A stretch of 64,000 nt of DNA from an uncultured Bacteroidales bacterium. GTDB taxonomy: Bacteria > Bacteroidota > Bacteroidia > Bacteroidales > F082. The notes below the pieces were generated by a model that ran no database searches, was not told the origin of the DNA, and saw nothing but the letters and a program-made list of their open reading frames with translations. This document shows positions 60,122 through 64,000 of this stretch, piece after piece (position 1 is the first letter of the stretch; each line of letters starts with the position of its first letter). The stretch lies in the NCBI GenBank assembly GCA_946408345.1, contig CAMJRR010000005.1, positions 80,437 to 144,436 of the forward strand, given 5' to 3'. Both the position numbers and the translations under genes were made by a program.

Positions 60122-61297
60122 TTATTCACTATACGGCTTATCACCTAACGGGCGAGTGCATCCCCAATCTTTGGCGAACTGCTCAAACTCCCCGTTGACT
60201 TTCTTCAAAAATAGCAGGCTCACCATTTTGCGAACCAACCAAGGGTATTGTTCCATGCCTGTAAATTTGGCGGCTTCGGGAGAGAAGAAATTACCTTTCT
60301 GTGCAAAGAGTCGCCCCATTTGAACGTAGGGGGTCACCATCTTTTCCACTTGATCGGCTGGGGCGGTGCGGATACGGAAGCTACCGCCATGGATGAGTGT
60401 GCCGCCGTAACTGCAACCAAGTTGTTCGGGCAATCCTTGCAGGAAGCGTTCACATAGACGAAATTCATTCCCTTCATCCATTCCTCCATGAAGCATAAAG
60501 GATATTTCGGCAGGCTGCTTGCGTTCCTTAGGCAATGTTTCCAAGAATTCCAGCATCAAGCCAGGCACACATTCCACATAAAGCGGGAAGGCAATTATAG
60601 TACGTTCATTGTTGATGAAAGCCTCTTGTGCCGCGTCCCATTCCTTGCGGCTGGAGAGGTTGTGAAGTTCCCAAGTGATGCCAGCCTCTTCCAAGCCTTT
60701 GGCGAAGGTGTGGATGATTTTGTCGGTATTACTGTATTTCTGCACTCTTGGGCTGCCGTTGATGATAACGATATGAGTTGGTTTAGAGTTTAGAGTTGAG
60801 TGTTTAGAGTTTTGAACCATGCTGGAAGTAGCATCCAAGGGAATGGCACCCAACGAATGTCCACCAATGTTGGCAGCGGTACGTTTGCACCAATCTTCCA
60901 ACAACGCTTGGTCAGCGGCACCTTTATACAAAAGACCGATGTTGAGCGCATGGTAGCGCAACTCATGGCGCATCCAGCCGTCGCGGAAACCTATGGTCAT
61001 GTTCAGCATAGGCATGATGCGGTCCATCATGCGTTTGCCTTTGTAATCCAGAAAGCCAAACCGTGTGTCGGAGACAAGCCAGAGGTTATCGGCCTTCACC
61101 AGTTTCTTGAGAATGTTCTCATAATCGTCCTTGATGGCGCAAATGCCAGGTGTTTTGAGCCAGCACTGGTTGCAGCCCATACAATGCGCAATGTTCATGT
61201 CGGCGGTGTCGATGATTTCAACCTCTTTGTCAGGAAGCAGAGCGATAATCGTTTCTTTGTCAATGCTTGCTCCTAATGTGTTCAATACCAAATTCAT
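60122..61297 (-). CDS. Two-domain NAD(P)H/FMN reductase-like protein
   Basis: A 391-residue protein made of two flavodoxin-like domains. The first (~1-150) lacks the usual phosphate-binding N-terminus but has MGCNQCWLKTPGICAIKDDY, the CxxC feature of iron-sulphur flavoprotein/NADPH-dependent FMN reductase relatives. The second (~173-390) starts THIVIINGSPRVQKYSNTDKI, a canonical reductase loop, and has IAFPLYVECVPGLMLEFLE. The linker QNSKHSTLNSKPT is encoded by an interspersed repeat (60782-60819). Role probably redox or detoxification. First gene of the motif-B operon. Confidence 0.82.
   Translation of the reverse strand: MNLVLNTLGASIDKETIIALLPDKEVEIIDTADMNIAHCMGCNQCWLKTPGICAIKDDYENILKKLVKADNLWLVSDTRFGFLDYKGKRMMDRIMPMLNMTIGFRDGWMRHELRYHALNIGLLYKGAADQALLEDWCKRTAANIGGHSLGAIPLDATSSMVQNSKHSTLNSKPTHIVIINGSPRVQKYSNTDKIIHTFAKGLEEAGITWELHNLSSRKEWDAAQEAFINNERTIIAFPLYVECVPGLMLEFLETLPKERKQPAEISFMLHGGMDEGNEFRLCERFLQGLPEQLGCSYGGTLIHGGSFRIRTAPADQVEKMVTPYVQMGRLFAQKGNFFSPEAAKFTGMEQYPWLVRKMVSLLFLKKVNGEFEQFAKDWGCTRPLGDKPYSE
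60782..60819 (-). repeat. TTTAGAGTTTAGAGTTGAG-type repeat encoding a linker
   Basis: Repeated TTTAGAGT units, on the coding strand ACTCTAAACACTCAACTC and so on, are translated as QNSKHSTLNSK between the two flavodoxin-like domains. Confidence 0.7.
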
Positions 61298-61321
61298 TGT
61301 TTGCTTCTATCAAATCGACCG

Positions 61322-61329
61322 CAAAAATA
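61322..61329 (-). promoter_or_regulatory. -7 promoter element of double-flavodoxin operon
   Basis: TATTTTTG on the minus strand, 24 nt before the ATG at 61297. Confidence 0.7.
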
Positions 61330-61333
61330 GCGC

Positions 61334-61383
61334 ATTATCCGTTCCGAAGCGAAAACCTTATGTGGACAATGATGTAGACATTT
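61334..61383 (-). promoter_or_regulatory. Shared 50-bp upstream motif, copy B
   Basis: Begins ATTATCCGTTCCGAAGCGAA on the plus strand and ends with TGTGGACAATGATGTAGACA plus TTT. About 42 of 50 positions equal copy C. The spacing to the -7 box is the same as in copies A and C. Confidence 0.82.
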
Positions 61384-61416
61384 AGGAACAAGCCAAGCCA
61401 GAATTGCAAATGGAAA

Positions 61417-61461
61417 GATGAAACCAAAAGCCGAGACCACTAACTGGCCTCGGCTTTCATC
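61417..61461 (-). terminator. Terminator of the MerR gene
   Basis: AAAGCCGAG (61427-61435) pairs with CTCGGCTTT (61449-61457), extended by GATGAAA/TTTCATC outer arms. On the minus strand the stem is followed by TTTTGGTTT, downstream of the MerR stop. Confidence 0.7.
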
Positions 61462-61471
61462 GTTCTAAGGG

Positions 61472-62296
61472 TTACTCTATCGGTATCTGAATCACCGACA
61501 ACCATTTCCCAGGGTCTTCCTGGTTCCAGGCGCCATCGATGTAGCAGGTGCGGTGCTGGCCTACGACTTTGTAGCCCTGCTCCTCGATGTAGCGGAAGGC
61601 TTCGGTGAACGACTCGTAGAAACGCTCGTAAGGACCGATGTGCTTCACGCAGAGTGCTTTGGGTACGGCGGGCAGACGTTTGAACTGGATAATGTCGCTA
61701 TCTTCGCCCATCTCTTCCACTTGTTCGCAATACTCGATGTCGATGTCCGTCGGCGTGTACTCCTTGTTGTGCTCCATGGTGAAACAGTAGCCAGGCGGCG
61801 GACATTTGCAGCCGAGTTTTTGCATTTCGGGACCAATTTTCTCGACACACATCGGACCGATGGCGGCGTAGTTGGGAATGATTTCACGGTGACTTGCCAC
61901 GATGATTTCGGGCAATGTCTGAATACTGAATTTTTCCATTGTTGTGATTTGTTTGCGAGAGTCCCTCCAGTCGAGCAGTCGGTTGCGGCGGGCAACCAGT
62001 TGCTTCAGTTGCCTTTCCGTTTCCTTGATTTTCTCGTCCATCTGCCGGATGCTGGGCGTGTGCGAGTCATCCTCAAACAATTCCTTGATTTCATCAAGTG
62101 AGAATCCGAGCCGTTGCAGGTCGCGGATGGCTTGCAGTGTCTGCATCTGGTCGATGCAGTAGTAGCGGTAGCCTGTCCACTCGTCCACATCGTCAGGCAG
62201 GAGCAGACCCTTTTGCTCATAATGGCGCAAGGTCTTCACAGTCACTTGCATCATCTTGGAAAACTCTCCGATTTTTAACTTTGTTTTGTTACCCAT
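61472..62296 (-). CDS. MerR family regulator with GyrI-like effector domain
   Basis: A 274-residue protein. Start chosen at MGNKTKLKIGEFSKMMQVTVKTLRHYEQKGLL, the MerR winged-helix HTH (residues ~5-75), followed by a coiled-coil dimerisation helix (IKETERQLKQLVARRNRLLD) and a GyrI/BmrR-like small-molecule domain from ~115 (VASHREIIPNYAAIGPMC, ALCVKHIGPYERFYESFTEAFRYIEEQGYKV). Such BmrR-type proteins sense drugs or other organic compounds. Target promoters are not certain. Confidence 0.92.
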   Translation of the reverse strand: MGNKTKLKIGEFSKMMQVTVKTLRHYEQKGLLLPDDVDEWTGYRYYCIDQMQTLQAIRDLQRLGFSLDEIKELFEDDSHTPSIRQMDEKIKETERQLKQLVARRNRLLDWRDSRKQITTMEKFSIQTLPEIIVASHREIIPNYAAIGPMCVEKIGPEMQKLGCKCPPPGYCFTMEHNKEYTPTDIDIEYCEQVEEMGEDSDIIQFKRLPAVPKALCVKHIGPYERFYESFTEAFRYIEEQGYKVVGQHRTCYIDGAWNQEDPGKWLSVIQIPIE

Positions 62297-62408
62297 CGTA
62301 CGATATTTTTGCTTAAGCGGCTGCAAGTCTCGTGCAAACGAGAGGAGAAGGAACTCGCTTCTTATCCCGAGTGCCGCAGAGACTCGCGGCTAATTTCGAA
62401 ATCAGCCG

Positions 62409-62416
62409 CAAAAATA
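62409..62416 (-). promoter_or_regulatory. -7 promoter element of the MerR gene, overlapping a hairpin
   Basis: TATTTTTG on the minus strand; leader ~106 nt. An inverted repeat GCGGCTAATTT/AAATCAGCCGC (62386-62409, one mismatch) covers the presumed transcript start and could be an operator. Confidence 0.55.
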
Positions 62417-62567
62417 AAACATGCCCCAAGGGACGAGTCAAGAGTTTTTTCGTTTTTTTCTGAAAAGTATAATTTTTTGTGCGACGATATTGCCATTTGT
62501 GGCAGTTTCAGCAATTCCCCCAACAATCCGGAATAACAACAGGATATTCGGTAAACCGCTCATCCAG

Positions 62568-63251
62568 TTAGAATATTTTAGTCTCAATTTGACCATAATC
62601 GCGGTTGCGACACCAATAGACGGCTTTATCGGTAGCATCGAAAACCATTGAAATCACTGTGGGACAGACGGTTTGCGATACTTCATTGAGTACTTGGAAG
62701 CAGTCGTTCACATCAAAATCGTCGGTTGCGGCACCGAGCAGACTTTCCGCCTTCCGATAGCGGTCGAGTCCCATCCATGGGTGCTGTATCGGGTTCGGCA
62801 CAAAGGGCGGAAAATTGGTCATGATTTTGTAATCGGGCTTTTCGTAATACTTGAACCCAAGTCCAGGGACAATGTGCAGCACATTGCCGTTGCTGTCCGA
62901 CAACGAAGACATGAATGTGAGTTCAGGAACGCTGCAAACCCTGTTATCTTGCACAAAATCACAAACCTGCTGCAAGGTCTTTTTCATCATCAACAGGTCG
63001 ATATTCAGCATGATAACATTGGTGTCGCCGCCAGCGGGATTGCTGCGCTCGTTATGCGGCCAGCAGGTTGGCATCCCAACGAAATCGCCCCTGCGGTTGG
63101 CTCCGAACAGCGGCATCCAGCCCTCGGTGGCGTCATTAATCTCAATGAAAACGCCATCGTCAGTGGGGCGGATTCGATACTCAAAATCCATGATGTCGAG
63201 ATTCCACCCGACAATAGTCTTTTTCTTGTTCACCACTATGCTTGTACACAT
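62568..63251 (-). CDS. Ntn-type linear amide hydrolase (choloylglycine hydrolase-like)
   Basis: A 227-residue protein starting MCTSIVVNKKKTIVGWNLD. The Cys2 nucleophile exposed after methionine removal and the GxNLD strand are hallmarks of the Ntn/C45-choloylglycine hydrolase family, which cleaves linear amides such as bile-salt or acyl-amino-acid bonds. It is shorter than bile-salt hydrolases (~320) and lacks a signal peptide. It starts 9 bp after the CAT-like gene and shares its promoter. Confidence 0.8.
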   Translation of the reverse strand: MCTSIVVNKKKTIVGWNLDIMDFEYRIRPTDDGVFIEINDATEGWMPLFGANRRGDFVGMPTCWPHNERSNPAGGDTNVIMLNIDLLMMKKTLQQVCDFVQDNRVCSVPELTFMSSLSDSNGNVLHIVPGLGFKYYEKPDYKIMTNFPPFVPNPIQHPWMGLDRYRKAESLLGAATDDFDVNDCFQVLNEVSQTVCPTVISMVFDATDKAVYWCRNRDYGQIETKIF

Positions 63252-63260
63252 GATTTTATG

Positions 63261-63881
63261 TCATTTGATTGAATTAATCACTGGTTGCAGTTCGTCCAAA
63301 AACTGCGCGGCGTGTCCACCATCCATCTGCACATGATGGAACTGGAAGGATATGGGTAAGGTGACTTTGAACCAACCTTTGCGGTATTTGCCCCACATTA
63401 CCATAGGATTGCAAAACTGATCTGTGTATTGATTGATGATGCCATCCAATTCGGTAGCAGTCATTGCCGAAGTTCCGATGACCATGGCATCAGCCTCGAA
63501 AGAACTTTTACAAGATGAACTCACCGATTGAGTCAAAGTCATGTATTCGGTGCTAAATTGTTCAAAATCATCAGTATAAGGAATGTCGCACGAACTGATA
63601 CCACCAACCTTGTTGTTTACGATGACATTGATAGCAAGTCGGTCGTACTTATACAGATTCCCATGCTCGGGAAGCAAGTAGAATTCCTCCATCTGGCTTG
63701 CTGCCTTGCCGATGCACCAGCACAAAATCGCATTGAATTTCAACCCTTTTCGTCTGCTCACTTTATAAATCCGCGTCACGTCGAAGGTCTTGGTGAGGGT
63801 CATCATTGGCATGGGCGACTTCATCCATAGCTCAAATGCCTGAGCCCGATTCGTCTCCTGTGGATTGATTTCTTGTTTCAT
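63261..63881 (-). CDS. Chloramphenicol acetyltransferase-like (CatA family) protein
   Basis: A 206-residue protein with the CAT active-site motif SFQFHHVQMDGGHAAQFLDEL (HHxxxDG) near residue 183 and the conserved LWMKSPMPMMTLTKTFDVT opening. Classical CAT acetylates chloramphenicol, but many homologues of this type in gut Bacteroidota have unknown acceptors, so resistance is not assumed. First gene of the motif-C operon with the Ntn hydrolase. Confidence 0.85.
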   Translation of the reverse strand: MKQEINPQETNRAQAFELWMKSPMPMMTLTKTFDVTRIYKVSRRKGLKFNAILCWCIGKAASQMEEFYLLPEHGNLYKYDRLAINVIVNNKVGGISSCDIPYTDDFEQFSTEYMTLTQSVSSSCKSSFEADAMVIGTSAMTATELDGIINQYTDQFCNPMVMWGKYRKGWFKVTLPISFQFHHVQMDGGHAAQFLDELQPVINSIK

Positions 63882-63917
63882 TGTAGGAATGCCATTTTGT
63901 CCATATCAATTCGGTCG

Positions 63918-63925
63918 CAAAATTA
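63918..63925 (-). promoter_or_regulatory. -7 promoter element of the CAT-like operon
   Basis: TAATTTTG on the minus strand, 36 nt before the start codon at 63881. Confidence 0.7.
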
Positions 63926-63929
63926 GGGT

Positions 63930-63979
63930 ATTATCCGTTCCGAAACGAAAACTCTATATGGACAATAATGTGGACAATG
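63930..63979 (-). promoter_or_regulatory. Shared 50-bp upstream motif, copy C
   Basis: Begins ATTATCCGTTCCGAAACGAA on the plus strand and contains two exact TGGACAAT units 12 bp apart (TGGACAATAATGTGGACAAT). It begins 5 bp from the -7 box as in copies A and B. Confidence 0.82.
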
Positions 63980-63990
63980 TGCACACAAAC

Positions 63991-63998
63991 TACCTTTG
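63991..63998 (+). promoter_or_regulatory. -7 promoter element of a gene beyond the right edge
   Basis: TACCTTTG at the very end of the window, divergent from the CAT-like operon. The gene it serves is not included. Confidence 0.6.
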
Positions 63999-64000
63999 CA

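Noticed and set aside
63261..63881. Calling the gene a chloramphenicol resistance determinant
   Set aside because: The HHxxxDG motif shows only the CAT fold; many homologues do not act on chloramphenicol, so only a CAT-like call is made.

Overview
The window looks like chromosomal DNA of a member of the order Bacteroidales (phylum Bacteroidota). Three observations support this. Start codons are preceded by the Bacteroidota -7 promoter element TAnnTTTG. Secreted proteins repeatedly end in type IX secretion (T9SS, Por secretion) C-terminal sorting domains. The envelope repertoire is typical of the phylum: TonB-dependent receptors with carboxypeptidase-like N-terminal domains, DUF4249 lipoproteins, an S46 dipeptidyl peptidase, a GH92 mannosidase and BspA-type leucine-rich repeats. 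The presence of T9SS cargo argues against most Bacteroides and Prevotella; genus and family cannot be fixed from the window. No rRNA, tRNA or CRISPR array was seen.

Layout. Positions 1-12960 hold envelope and secretion genes: a T9SS cargo fragment, a GH92 lipoprotein, a membrane TPR regulator, small barrels including a tandem triplet, and a DUF4249/TonB-receptor pair. dnaG and map follow at 13390-16239. Two adjacent T9SS cargo genes share an almost identical 3' module (16549-19864), followed by a second TPR regulator. A four-gene operon at 21825-27376 encodes an MBOAT acyltransferase, two SGNH-type proteins and a LysM protein whose lytic-transglycosylase-like domain lacks the catalytic glutamate. 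Then come a MATE exporter, a DPP11-like peptidase, an LRR cargo protein, a lipoprotein flavodoxin and a second DUF4249/TonB pair (27587-37757). Positions 37926-46779 contain an S41 lipoprotein, a barrel, metG, an RluA-type pseudouridine synthase, a LysE transporter, a GH3-family enzyme and a beta-helix cargo protein. Positions 46851-52318 hold two leftward operons (esterase; SGNH, GNAT, SstT, S41).

The accessory part lies at 52430-64000. A Y1 (HUH) transposase-like domain is fused to a DprA/SLOG-like domain, next to an AT-rich Mrr-like nuclease gene. After this come three leftward operons whose promoters share a 50-bp upstream motif at identical spacing (56239, 61334, 63930), which I read as a small regulon. 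They encode a DUF2807 lipoprotein, a flavin-reductase-like protein with an outer-membrane barrel, and a CAT-like plus Ntn-hydrolase pair. Candidate regulators nearby are a TetR protein with a second C-terminal helix-turn-helix, a MerR/GyrI-like protein, and whatever gene starts off the right edge.

Across the window, short repeats and palindromes recur in two settings: in frame inside coding regions at predicted linkers or loops (GH92, both TPR regulators, the LysM protein, the lipoprotein flavodoxin, the transposase-like gene itself, the double flavodoxin), and as composite palindromes directly after the stop codons of three genes.
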